Below, in pieces: positions 23,401 to 35,405 of a stretch of 64,000 bases of DNA. Positions within the stretch are counted from its first letter, which is position 1; every line of letters begins with the position of its first letter. The translations under genes and the position numbers were made by a program. This stretch comes from Megachile rotundata (taxonomy: Eukaryota > Arthropoda > Insecta > Hymenoptera > Megachilidae). The stretch covers positions 6,386,001-6,450,000 of the forward strand of contig NC_134997.1 of assembly GCF_050947335.1 (NCBI RefSeq). Direction: 5' to 3'. Below the pieces are notes generated by a model. The model was given only the letters and a program-made list of their open reading frames with translations. It made no database searches and had not been told where the DNA came from.

Positions 23401-24330
23401 CCAATTGTAAAAATTAATAATAAAATTTTGCAAACTTTAAATTAAAATATTATCAGTTATCTAGTATCTAAATATTAATATTAGAACTTTAAAATTTTTA
23501 ATTATCTAATATGTAAATTTCAAAGTTTATGTTTAAATTTAAAATTTGTTATTTACATTGTAAAATTATAAAATTGCAAATTACCTGGTATATATATTTA
23601 AAAACTTTAGAATAATAATAAATTGAAATATTTCAACATTTTAAGTTATCTGGTATATACATTTTAAAATTTGGAATTAACAAATTGTAAAATTACAAAA
23701 TTTCAAATAGTAAAATTCCTGAATTTTAAAATCTGTTAAAACAATAGTTATAACGTTAAAAATCTAGAAATTTAAAAGTTTGAATATTTAAATATTTGTA
23801 GTTGGAAATTGAAAAATTATAATATCTAGAAATTTCAAAATGTGAGAGTATTGAAAAATTTGAAATATGAAAATTTAGGAGTTGGAAATTAAAAAATACG
23901 AAAATTCAGAAAAGTGGAAGTGTGGAAATATGGGGTGATAATTTGAGTGTATGGGAAATTAGAGAACTGTAAATTTGAAAATTTAGGAATTTGGAGATTT
24001 AAAAATTCAGAAATGTGGAAAATTAGAAATTTGAAAATTTGGGAAGTTAAAAATTCAGAAATGTAGACATTTGAAATTTTGAAAATTTGAAAATTCAGAA
24101 ATGTAAGAATTTGAAAATTGAGGAATTAAGAAATGTAAAAATCGGACAATTTAACAATTCAGAAATATAAAAATCTGAAAATTTAACAATTCAGAAACGT
24201 AGAAATCTGAAAATTTAACAATTCAGAAATGTAAAGATCTGGAAATTTAAGAATTTCAAAACTAACAATTCAAGAATCTGAAAATTCGAATATTTGAAAA
24301 GTTGAAAAATTGATAATTTAAAACTTAGAA
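23401..24330. repeat. Degenerate GAAAATTTAACAATTCAG repeat field
   Basis: Decayed words thicken into ~30 bp units around 24060-24240 (AATTCAGAAATGTAAAAATC). The edges fade gradually. Confidence 0.7.
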
Positions 24331-25789
24331 ATTTATTACTGTAAAAACTGAAAACATAGTACGATTGATACTTTATCTCTCAAAATACATCAAACGCATG
24401 CAAATGATAGTAAAATGAAAGGCAAAATGACGAAAACGATGTGATACGCTTCTTCAATTATGTGAACGTACGCGGTTCAGTTTTATCTTGAATTGGGAAC
24501 ATGATTTCTGAGACCGTGGTATGCAGATGTGACATTAATATGCAAATTTAGCGTTCTTTCTGACCCTGGCCATAGTAAATATTGGAGAATAATGTAAATT
24601 CTTTGCATATTTGAATGTGGAGCTGGTTACTTAAGTTATGCAGTGAAACCCCGAAATAAAAATTAGAAAAACATACACAGATATTTCTGTTCTAAAAATT
24701 CAGTGTATAATGTGTACTGTTACGGATAGAACTGGTCGAACGAGGAATCTCAGAGCATAAAACGAGAATTTAAAAGTATACAGACGATTCAACAAAATTA
24801 GCGGGGTTTTCGGGGGTGACTGGTCAAGAGCAGCAGGTATGGCGAGTCCCATGTCTCAAAGCCCTACGTGCATGGGGAAACTTGTGGCTGTATTCGTCAA
24901 AATGGCGGCGCTGCTCAAAATGGCAGCTTTCATGACTCTGATTAGTTTCTAAATCAGATTCGATATTTCACTGATGATGAAATATCGTGGTGTTTAAAAA
25001 CTTATTTTAGTATAAAGTTAACCTATAAAATGCAAGCCAGCGACATATTAAGTTAACCTGTTAAGTGACCTACTATAAATTAGACCAAGTTTAGCGGACA
25101 AACGTTGCATAACATTTAATTGAAATCGAAAGAATAAAAAATTGTGGTCTCAAATAGGTAACCGGGGACGTTCTACAACGTGACGCTGTTAGTTAACGCG
25201 TTATATAATTAATTGGTCGATACCTCTATTCAATTAATGAACCATTGTCCCTTTTCTTATCCCAAGCTACACGAAACAAAGCAACAATGAAATTATTATG
25301 GAAGGTAATTTACCGAGTACAATTATTAATGAATAAGAATTCGTTTAATAGCAAAACGATTATCTCGTCCACGAACAAGACCGAACTCATCCACCTTGAC
25401 CGAAAATATTCCAGATGTCTCTTATCCTCGACCTGACGCCACGATTAAACGAAAATAGTCTACTCATCCTGCGTCATTCGTTGGGGTGGCATCATTTATT
25501 AAAATCGCCATTGTGCATTCACACAGCTCACGGCTGCCACGAATTCAGTTGAACGAGGGGAAAACTTATCGAACCGCTTTATACTGTATAAAAGGAATAA
25601 CTAGTGACAAGTGTGACAGGAAGTGCGTCTGACAGTAACAAGAAACAAATTAACACTGTGAGGGTGGACCTTGGATAATACGGTTAATTGGCCGCGCGTT
25701 AGACGAAATTCTATTCTATTCGGTTAGTATTGATTTCGTCGTTACGTTTATAAGTTAGTGCATTTTCAAATTTTCAACTTTATATGTTT
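24331..25789. other. Unique intron island, no gene seen
   Basis: 24720-24950 and 25140-25700 are less AT-rich. The 63-codon frame at 25245-25436 has no recognisable domain. Confidence 0.4.
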
Positions 25790-26640
25790 TTGCATTTAAG
25801 ACTATGCAAATTTTTCAAATTTTTCAAATTTTTCAAATTTTTAAATTTTCAAATTTTCAAATTATCGAATTTCCTAAATTCCAAATTCCCCAAATTCCCC
25901 AAATTCCCCAAATTCCAAATTCCCTAAATTCCAAATTCTCTAAATTCTAAATTTCTCAAATTCCAAAATTCCAGAATTCCAAAATTCCAAAATTTCAAAT
26001 TTCCAAATTTCCAAATTTCCAAATTTCCAAAATTCCAAATTTCCAAATTTCCAAAATTCCAAAATTGCAAATTCCCCAAATTCCCCAAATTCTCCAAATT
26101 CCAAATTCCCTAAATTCCAAATTCCCTAAATTCCAAATTCCCTAAATTCCAAATTCCCTAAATTCCAAATTCCCTAAATTCCAAATTCCCTAAATTCCAA
26201 ATTCTCTAAATTCTAAATTTCTCAAATTCCAAAATCCCCAAATTCCAAATTCCCTAAATTCCAAATTCTCTAAATTCTAATTTTCTCAAATTCCAAAATC
26301 TCCAAATTCCAAATTCCTCAAATTCCAAATTCTCTAAATTCTAAATTTCTCAAATTCCAAATTCCAAATTTCCAAAATTCCCAAATTCCAGAATTCCAGA
26401 ATTCCAGAATTCCAGTATTCCAAAATTCTAATATTTCCAAAATTCCAAATTCCCCAAATTCCTCAAATTTCCCAAATTCCCCAAATTCCCCAAATTCTCC
26501 AAATTCTAAATTCCCCAAGTTCCAAATTCCTCAAATTCCAAAATCCCAAAATTCCAAATTTCCAAAATCCCAAATTCCAGAATTCCAGAATTCCAAAATT
26601 TCAAAATTCCAAAATTCCAAATTTCCAAAATTTCTGAATT
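25790..26640. repeat. C-rich (CCAAATTCCCTAAATT) 8/16 bp array
   Basis: The core is a 16 bp dimer of octamers (about 26100-26215), flanked by 7-9 bp variants. It is the reverse-complement type of the G-rich fields at 8190-8930 and 12771-13960. Frames inside are repeat artefacts. Confidence 0.93.
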
Positions 26641-27295
26641 GCTAAATGCGCGCTCATTCAAATTTTCAATTTGCTACTAAATTTGTTACGAAAACAAGTA
26701 TTTCGTTGCAAAGCATTGCGAGCTCAAGAAGCGTCGCAAATATTGTAATAGAAACGCAACAGACGCGGTAACGTATGTACACAAGGGCGAAGTAATGTAA
26801 TTAAACGATGGGAGAATTTACAGTTCAAAGGACCGTCCTGTGATAAAAGGGTTAAGCAAATTAATCTAAGTGCAAGCTCTGTTCAGCGTTATACCGCTCT
26901 TAGATATTTGATACATGTTGTTGTAAGTTGTATGTGAAAGATAACACGGTGCCGTATTCAACATGTAGGATGTCTCAAATAGAAAGGACCTAAGGATATT
27001 TAACAACTATACTGCAACGAAGATGTGACATAAACATTAATTGCCATCAAATATATATATATATATATCACATAATTCACAATATTAATAGTGATTGTAA
27101 AATGTGCCTCAATTTATGGGACATATAAAAACAAAATTTCTAGTGTAGGTTAAAACATTGAAGTTGGTAGTTAGAATTATTATATTGTATTAAATTTATT
27201 GTAATTTATAGTACATTTATTGTATCTCGAATTTCAATAAAAATTTGTTTATGCTTGTTAAATGAATAAACAAATAAATTAGTTTTCACAACTTG
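26641..27295. other. Unique intron island with a short AT microsatellite
   Basis: Non-repetitive apart from (AT)9 at 27051-27068. No gene is seen. Confidence 0.5.
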
Positions 27296-28640
27296 TGTAG
27301 TGTGTGGTTATTTAACGGGTGGATGTACAGTTATGCAACGTGTACTTAAGGATTGGTTATTTAACGCGTGGTCTTTTAACGCATGGTTATTCGACAGGCG
27401 ATTAACTGACGCGCGATTACCTAACGTGTGATTATTTACCTTGTGGTTAATCAGTGAATGATTATAATAACGTATACAAGTTAACTAACGTGTGGTTATT
27501 TGATGTGTGGTGATTTAACGCATGGTGATCTGATGCGGTATTCATATAACGTGTAGTTATTTAACGCGTGGCTATATAACATGTGATGAATTAACGCATA
27601 GTTAATTAACGCGTAGTTAATTAGCATGTAGTTAACTAACGTGTGGCTATACAGCATATGGTGATCTAACACACAGTTAACTAACATGTGGTTAATGAAA
27701 GTGTAGTTATCTAATGCATGGCTATATAATATGCGATGAATTAACGCATAGTTAATTAACGCGTAGTTAATTAGCATGTAGTTAACTAACGTGTGGCTAT
27801 ACAGCATATGGTGATCTAACGCACAGTTAACTAACATGTGGTTAATGAAAGTGTAGTTATCTAACGCATGGCTATATAACATGCGATGAATTAACACACA
27901 ATTAAGTAACGTATAATTAACTGGCGTGTAGTTATCTAACGTGTGCCTGTACAAGATGTGGTAATCTAACGCACAGTTATCTAACGTGTAGTTAATTAAC
28001 GTGTAGTTACGTAACGCGTGGCTATAGAACGTGTGGTGATCTAACGTGCAGTTAACTAACGCGTAATTAATTAACGTGTAGTTATTTAACGCGTGGCTAT
28101 AGAATGTGTGGTGATCGAACATGCAGTTAACTAACGCGTAGTTAATTAATATGCGTTAATCAACGTGTAATTATCTAACGCGTAGCTATAGAATGTGTGG
28201 TGATCGAACGTGCAGTTAACTGACGCGTAGTTAATTAATATGCGTTAATCAACGTGTAATTATCTAACGCGTGGCTATAGAATGTGTGGTGATCGAACGT
28301 GCAGTTAACTAACGCGTAGTTAATTAATGTGTAGTTACTTAACGCGTGCGAATACAACGTGTGGTGACGTTAACGCAAAGTTAACTAGCGTGCAGTTAAT
28401 TAACGTATAGTTATCTAACGCGTACCTATACAACGCGTGATAATCAAACCTGACTAACGCATAATTACTTGTCTGTGTGGTGATTTTACGCGTGGCTACA
28501 CATCGCGTGGTAATCTAACATAACGATTTAACACGTACTGATTTAACGCGTTGTTAACTAACGTGCAGTTATTTAATGCGTGGTGATCTAGCATATAGAA
28601 ATCAAACATACAGCACTCACCTACTTAACAAAGAGATCTA
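27296..28640. repeat. 15 bp array AACGCGTAGTTAATT with 150 and 90 bp higher-order units
   Basis: Tandem 15-mers with an AACGCGT/AACGTGT core. A 150 bp block (ten units) repeats from about 27641 to 27791, and a 90 bp block (six units) repeats three times from about 28091. The monomer resembles that of 10456-11200 but with TTAATT in place of TAATCC. A 208-codon minus-strand frame is an artefact of the 15 bp period. Confidence 0.94.
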
Positions 28641-29388
28641 ACGCTCAGTAAAACAACGCATATACAACAAGCGATATAAGGTAGTTTTATCAGAATAAAA
28701 AAATCAAGTACATATAATAATATTTGCGATACAATCTTCATAAACATATATGTTCTTCAATCAGATATTGAAAATTACAAGTGTTTCACTCATATCGATT
28801 CGCGCGTGACGTTTTAACTACATAGTGACATATCATTGTGCAAACGATGTCATGCGTGCAATCTATGCAAGGGAGCGAGAATCAGTATGCGGCTAATTGT
28901 AAACGAAACCCAAGCTTGAAGTGGACGATGACTGTCCCATAGCACGTAATTATATGTACAGACTGAGGTGTGCACAATCAACTGGAATGAAATTATGCTG
29001 GTGTTCGGAACTCAAGTGGGGCCGAAGTTTCAACAACACGAGCAACAGTGTAACTAAAGTTAAACTAATGTAGCTAGTTGGCTCGCGGAAATTGAGGTCA
29101 TGAAATTAGCGGGACTTTTAAATTTTAATACATTACGTGAATGTGTGTGTTAGTGTTATTGAAATGTGTATGTTGTTATTATTTTCTTTAATATTATCGG
29201 AATACTGTGAAGTGGAATATTTGGATATACAGAAGTTTGGATGTTTTTGAGTCAGTATTTCAAATTTTCGGAATTGGGAATTTTTTAGTTTAGACGTTTG
29301 GTGAATTTTAAATTTATGAGTTTGATAATTGTTGAAGTTTTAATTTAGGGATTTTTACATGTTTGTATTTGGAAATTTAGAAATGAAA
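28641..29388. other. Unique intron island, no gene seen
   Basis: 28790-29100 is less AT-rich and non-repetitive. Nothing recognisable. Confidence 0.45.
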
Positions 29389-30112
29389 CTGATAAATTTT
29401 CAAATTTCCATATTTCCAAAATTCCAAATTCCCTAAGTTCTAAATTCCTCAAATTCCGATTTCCTAATTGTCCAAATTCCAAATTTCCCAAATACCAAAT
29501 TCCCTATATTCTAAATTCCCTAAATTCTAAATTCCTCAAATTCCAAATTCCCCAAATTTCAAATTCCCCAAATACGAAATTCCCCAAATTCACCAATTTC
29601 CCTAAATACCAAATTCTCCGAATTCCAAATTCCCCAAAATCCAAATTCCCCAAATTCCAAATTTCTTAAATTCCAAATTTCCCAAATTTCAAATTCCCCA
29701 AATTTCAAATTTTCCAAATTCACCAATTTCCCTAAATACCAAATTCTCCGAATTCCAAATTCCCCAAAATCCAAATTCCCCAAAATCCAAATTCCCCAAA
29801 TTCCAAATTTCCTAAATTCTAAATTCCCTAAATTCTAAATTCCTCAAATTCCAAATTCCCCAAATTTCAAATTCACCAATTTCCCCAAATACGAAATTCC
29901 CCAAATTTCAAATTTCCCAAATTCACCAATTTCCCTAAATACCAAATTCTCCGAATTCCAAATTCCCCAAATTCCAAATTTCTTAAATTCCAAATTCCCC
30001 AAATTCCAAATTCCCTAAATTCTAAATTCCCCAAAATCCAAACTTCCCCAAATTCCAAATTCTCCAAATTTCTCAAATTCCAAATTTCCCAACTTCCCCT
30101 TTTCCAAATTAC
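29389..30112. repeat. C-rich (AAATTCCCCAAATTCC) array
   Basis: Same family type as 25790-26640. Blocks around ACCAAATTCTCCGAATTCCA recur at about 29608, 29738 and 29940, so segments of roughly 130-200 bp have been duplicated. Confidence 0.92.
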
Positions 30113-31025
30113 CGTCACAAATTTAAAAAAATTAAAAATTTAAAATCTGTGAAAATTGAAAAATTTCGATGCCCAACATTTGTCGAATTAAGCAAATCAG
30201 ATGTGTAAATATTTGAAAAGTTCCAAATCCATAAATTTCTCGACTTCGGAAACCTTAAAACTTTATAAGAAGAAATACTGAAATAAATCTAAAAGTTAAT
30301 ATCTCCGACAGAGGAATGCATAAAAGAAACATAAAAAATATATGATTTGTTATTGCGTTTAGCGAGCTCAAATAAATTATATACGTCAAACTCAATCTTT
30401 CGTGACGGATAAAAATGCCGTTAAATTTATCTTTCTTCGAAAGTAGCCGTCTAACCAGAGAAAAGCGGTGGAATAAAAGAAAGAAAGAGGGAGATACTAA
30501 CAAAGAAAACAGGACACACTCAATTATCTCTAACACGGTTGGGTTGTTTTAATGAAACGAGGTTGACAGAATCGATTACTTGTAATCACCCAAAGGATGA
30601 ACAGCACCTGGGTTTATTCATTCTTAAAATTTATACTTTGACTAATGAACTCGATCAATACTTTAATCTGCTAGAAATTAAAAAAAAAAATTAATGTTCT
30701 TGAGAATTAGCAAGCTGTTTCGATAAATCATATTCATCGATCAGGCTACATTATCGACATGTTGTGTTACGTGAAATTGTATGGATTAGAGATTAAACCT
30801 CATATTTATCAGTTCATAAAGTTATTAATTTGGTAACATAGAATTATCGTATTTTTCAATTGAAAAATTTAGAAATTTGGAAGGTTTTATACTTATAAAT
30901 TTTTAAAGTTGTAAATACCATAATAAAAGTATACAATTTTCTAAATTTTCAATTTTTCAATTATATAATTTCTGAGTTTTTGTAAGCCGCAGTTCTTTAA
31001 TTGTCCAATTCCATTTTCGTACCAT
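30113..31025. other. Unique intron sequence, no gene seen
   Basis: A 93-codon minus-strand frame (30255-30536) is hydrophobic and unrecognised. No other feature is seen. Confidence 0.4.
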
Positions 31026-31860
31026 TTCAATTTCCCAGTTATTCAATTCTGCTATTCTTCAATTCTTCAATTCTTCAATTCTTCAATTCTTCAATTCTTC
31101 AATTCTTCAATTCTTCAATTCTTCCATTCTTCCATTCTTCAATTCTTCGATTCTTCAATTCTTCAATTCTTTAGTTCTTCAATTTTTCAATTTCTCAATT
31201 ATCTAATTTTTCAATTTTTCTATTCTTCAATTCTTCAATTCTTCAGTCTTCCAATTCTTCAATCCTTCAATTTTTCAATTCTTCAAGTCTTTCATTTTTC
31301 AGTTCTTCAATTTCCAACTTTCCAAGTTTTCCATTTCTCAATTCTTCAACTTTCAGCATTTCAAGTTTTTCATTTTTTAACTCTTTAACTCTTCAATTCT
31401 GCCCCTTTGCAATTACTCAATTACTCAATTACTCAATTACTCAATTACTCAATTATTCAATTATTCAATTATTCAATTATTCAATTATTCAATTATTCAA
31501 TTATTCAATTATTCAATTATTCAATTATTCAATTTTTCAATTGATCAATTGTTCAATTGTTTAATTGTTTAATTGTTTAATTGTTTAATTGTTTAATTGT
31601 TTAATTGTTCAGTTGTTCAATTGTTCAATTTTTCTGTTGTCCAGTTGTTCAATTGTTCAATTGTTCAATTATTCAATTATTCAATTGTTCAAATGTACAG
31701 TTATTCTATTATTCAATTATACAATTGTTCAATTGTTCAGTTGTTCAATTATACAATTATTCAATTGTTCCATTATTCAATTGTTGAATTGTTCATTTGT
31801 TTATTTATTCAATTGTTCAAATATACAATTATGCATTTATTCAATTATTTAAATTATATG
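31026..31860. repeat. Octamer array with switching blocks: AATTCTTC to AATTGTTC
   Basis: Perfect or near-perfect octamers change in blocks while the AATT phase is held: AATTCTTC (about 31040-31350), AATTACTC (31410-31450), AATTATTC (31450-31530), AATTGTTT (31555-31605), then AATTGTTC and mixtures. Overlapping frames are artefacts. Confidence 0.96.
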
Positions 31861-33305
31861 TTAGTCAAATTGTTAATTTGTCAAGTTCTTAATTCATTCC
31901 ACAAAAATTCGAAAATTTTTTATATTCCAAAGCCATGATTAAAGATTTGAAAGTTTATAAACCAGAATGTCTCCAAATTGAAAAGTGTGGATGATTTAAA
32001 TGTCCGCGTAAATTACTCTATTTACCAACATGAAAACCTGTGAAAGCAGATTATTTGTAAATAGAGAGTCTAAGAATATATCATTTCAAATGTCCGTGAA
32101 GTCATAAATCTGAAAGATTCTAGCATCGTATTTCACAAACACCTGAGCAGCCGAGATATTCAATCGATCTCAGTGCCAATGACGGATAAAAATTGCGCGC
32201 ACGCGTTCAGTTACCAAACGAAACAGCGTCCCTGCAACTTTTAAAAGTTCCATAACGAAGATAAGCCGAAGTGAAATATTAGGAGAGGACTTTATATCGG
32301 GTGGCTTTATTCAACTTGACAGTGCACATTTTAAAGCCATCGCTCGAGCAAATCCGCAGCAAGCAAACTCTATGCTGGTAATCCATCAACCGCACGCTAA
32401 CCGCGTTCCCCTCGATACTAGGTAAATGTTACTTACGGACAATTTCTCTCTAATCTCGATACCGCTCTCGCAATTTCGCCCCTCCCGGGTGGTTCAATGT
32501 TTTTTTCACCGCGTCAATTACGGCGGCAAAGTTTTATTGAAAAAAACCCTCCGGGGAGAAACGGAAATAATCCTTTACCTCTTCAGCTTGTTACGTCATT
32601 GTTTGCTCGGTGATCTTGTTCCGCCGGTGAATTTCAAGCTTGTTACGATGTGTTAACGAGCTTTCAATTCAACCATCTTGTTTTCAAGAATATCGAGCGG
32701 AAAGCAATTGCGGGTGAATCGGAGTTAGCGAGATGGGCAAAAAATCCATCGAACTTCGGTGACTCGAATTAGGTTATGTTAACAGCGACAGAATGGGGAT
32801 TTACGGGGAAATCAAAGTCTAGTTACGAATTTCAAGTGTCATTTACTTCCACTTTAGGTAAGTTGAGGATCAATCCAGGATTTGTGGAATCCTCCGTTGA
32901 TTCTGGTGGATCCAATATTCAGAGCTGACGCATTTCGTGTGAAACGCGTTGACTCACACCTGGGGCTTTGGTTGCTTCAATTACAAAACGTGGAAGTATA
33001 TTTTGTTTAATTTCTTAACTTTCTATTCTCAAATTTTTAGTTTTCAAGTCCCCATTAAAAAATCGTATAAGTGAAATTATGCGAACTATTTATTCAAACA
33101 TTAATTCTTTGTACATTAAAAACTGTGCTTAATTAATGAATTGTGAAGTACAATTTATATTATTATTAAAACTAGTCACTGTTTGTAAAACTATTATAAC
33201 CGATGATGTTGAAGATGTGAATAATTATAACGTAATATCTAATTCGACTTATAATTGAACATCTACATTTGTAGTGAAAAAAGAGGAACCTGTAGTCAGC
33301 GAGTG
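31861..33305. other. Large unique, less AT-rich island; candidate regulatory region
   Basis: About 32140-32960 is the least repetitive and most GC-rich part of the big intron before the right edge of the window. A 76-codon frame (32426-32656) has no recognisable domain. The contrast with the repeat fields suggests selected sequence; a function is not shown. Confidence 0.4.
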
Positions 33306-34835
33306 CTTCAATTATTAATACATTAACTACAAAGTGGAGGTCCTAGTTATTTTTATCAGTTATTAATTAATAAGCTTGAAAATGTATGTTCTAGTACTTT
33401 GTATCAATTATTAACAAATAAACTTGAAAGTGGATGTCCTGGTACCTTGTATCGATTATTAATAAAGATACTAGAAAGTGGAGGTCTTAGTATCTTTTGT
33501 CAATTAGTAATAAATAAACTTGAAAATGTATGTACTAGTACTATGTATCAATTATTAATAAAGATACTAGAAAGTGGATGTCCTAGTACCCATTGTCAAT
33601 TATTAATAAATAAAGTTGAAAGTGGATGTCCTAGTACCATGTATCAATTATTAATAAAGATACTAGAAAGTGGCGGTCCTAGTATCTTTTGTCAATTATT
33701 AATAAATAAACTTGAAAATGTATATACTAGTACCATGTATCAATTATTGATAAAGATACTAGAAAGTGGAGGTCCTAGTATCTTACGTCAATTATTAATA
33801 AATAAACTTGAAAATGTATGTACTAGTACTATGTATCAATTATTAATAAAGATACTAGAAAGTGGAGGTCCTAGTATCTTTTGTCAATTATTAATAAATA
33901 AACTTGAAAATGTATATACTAGTACCATGTATTAATTATTAATAAAGATACTATAAAATGGAGGTCCTATTATATTTTGTCAATTATTAATAAATAAACT
34001 TGAAAATGTATGTCCTAGTATCTGGTATCAATTATTAATACAGACACTAGAAAATGAAGATCCTAGTATCTTTTATCAAATATTAATAAATAAACTAGAG
34101 AGTGGATGTCCTAGTATCTTTTATCAAATATTAATAAATAAACTAGAGAGTGGATGTCCTAGTATCTTTTATCAATTATTAATAAATAAACTAGAGAGTG
34201 GATGTCCTAGTATCTTGTATCAATTATTAATTAATAAACTACAGAATGGAAGTGCTAGTACCTTGCATCAATTATTAATATAAATATAAACCAGAAAATG
34301 CAGGTCCTAATACCTTGTACTAATTATTCATAAATAAATTTGAAAGTATAGGTTCTAATACCTTACACCAAATATTACTAAATAATCTTGAAAACACAGA
34401 TCCTAATACCTCGTGCCAATTATTAATAAGTAAACTCGAAAGTACATATCCTAATACCTTGTACCAAATATTCATAAATAAATTAGAAATTACATGTTCT
34501 AATACCACACATCAGTTATTTCTAAATAATCCTGAAAATAAAGGTCCTAATACCTCCTACCCATTATTTCTAAATAATCTTGAAAACACAGACCCTAATA
34601 CCTCGTGCAAATTATTAATAAGTAAACTCGAAAGTACAGGTGCTAATACCTTGTACCAAATATTCATAAATAAATTAGAAAGTACAGTTCTAATACCTTA
34701 TATCAATTATTACTAAATAATCTTGAAAACACAGGTTCTAATACCTCGTTCCAATCATTACTAAATAATCTTGAAAATACAGGTGCTAATACCTCGTGCA
34801 AGTTATTAATAAGTAAACTTGAATTATTAATACAT
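33306..34835. repeat. 48 bp minisatellite with 96 bp higher-order units
   Basis: Units hold CAATTATTAATAAATAAACT followed by GAAA-TG-A-GT-CTAGTA. Two alternating 48 bp types form a 96 bp dimer in 33400-33940. From about 34270 a diverged subfamily (CTAATACCTTGTACCAAATA) takes over. The 178-codon frame at 33399-33935 is 16-residue repeats, because 48 is divisible by three. Confidence 0.94.
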
Positions 34836-35214
34836 AAACCAGGAAGGAGGTCCTACTTCCTGGAATAACGAGGTCACTACAAGAACCTAAACACTGCACT
34901 GTTAATTAGTGCGCATCGACGAGGAATTGTAACTGATTGACGCAGATCGTTGTGAACTCCAACCGCATCCAGGGTCTTCGATCGCTCATAAATCTTTCGT
35001 TTGCCACAAATCTCACCTACCCGGGCTAGATGCTCGGTTGCTACGCAAAGGTTCATCGTGTTAATGAAAGGGAGGCTATTAATAGTGATCGTCGCTGAGA
35101 ATTAAATGCCCGTTTCGCAAGCACGGGGTTATAGGATGTGAGCCTTTGACTCTGCAGTCTCTTAGGGTTAAGGGGACAAGGTCGTTTCGATTGCCCTCCC
35201 ATATTTCATTCTAA
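34836..35214. other. Unique island, candidate regulatory region
   Basis: Less AT-rich, non-repetitive, with no open frame. It contains homeodomain-type TTAATTA and TAATTG words, which are common by chance. Confidence 0.35.
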
Positions 35215-35405
35215 GTTAGTAATTCTAATTGCATATCAGTTTAATTTTAACGTTAGTGTAATTGTAATCACATATTAGTTTAATTTTAACGTTAGGATAA
35301 TTCTTATCACACATCAGTTTAATTTTAACGTTAGTGTAATTCTAATCACATATCAGTTTAATTTTGACGCTAGTGTAATTCTAATTTAACGTTAGTAATT
35401 CTAAT
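35215..35405. repeat. 39 bp tandem repeat, about four copies
   Basis: The unit begins ATTTTAACGTTAGTGTAATT and continues with CTAATCACATATCAGTTT. Copies start near 35244, 35283 and 35322, with decayed ends. Confidence 0.9.

Noticed and set aside
26960..26995. TGTAGGATGTCTCAAATAG as a relic TIR of the 10277 element next to the second 15 bp array
   Set aside because: Resembles the TIR end CAGGGTGTCTCAC over only about 12 bases, with no partner on the other side of the array.
27496..28122. 208-codon minus-strand open frame
   Set aside because: Produced by the 15 bp array; five-residue repeats with no domain.
33399..33935. 178-codon plus-strand open frame
   Set aside because: Sixteen-residue repeats from a 48 bp minisatellite; the same array has stops further on. 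Kept only as a low-interest finding.
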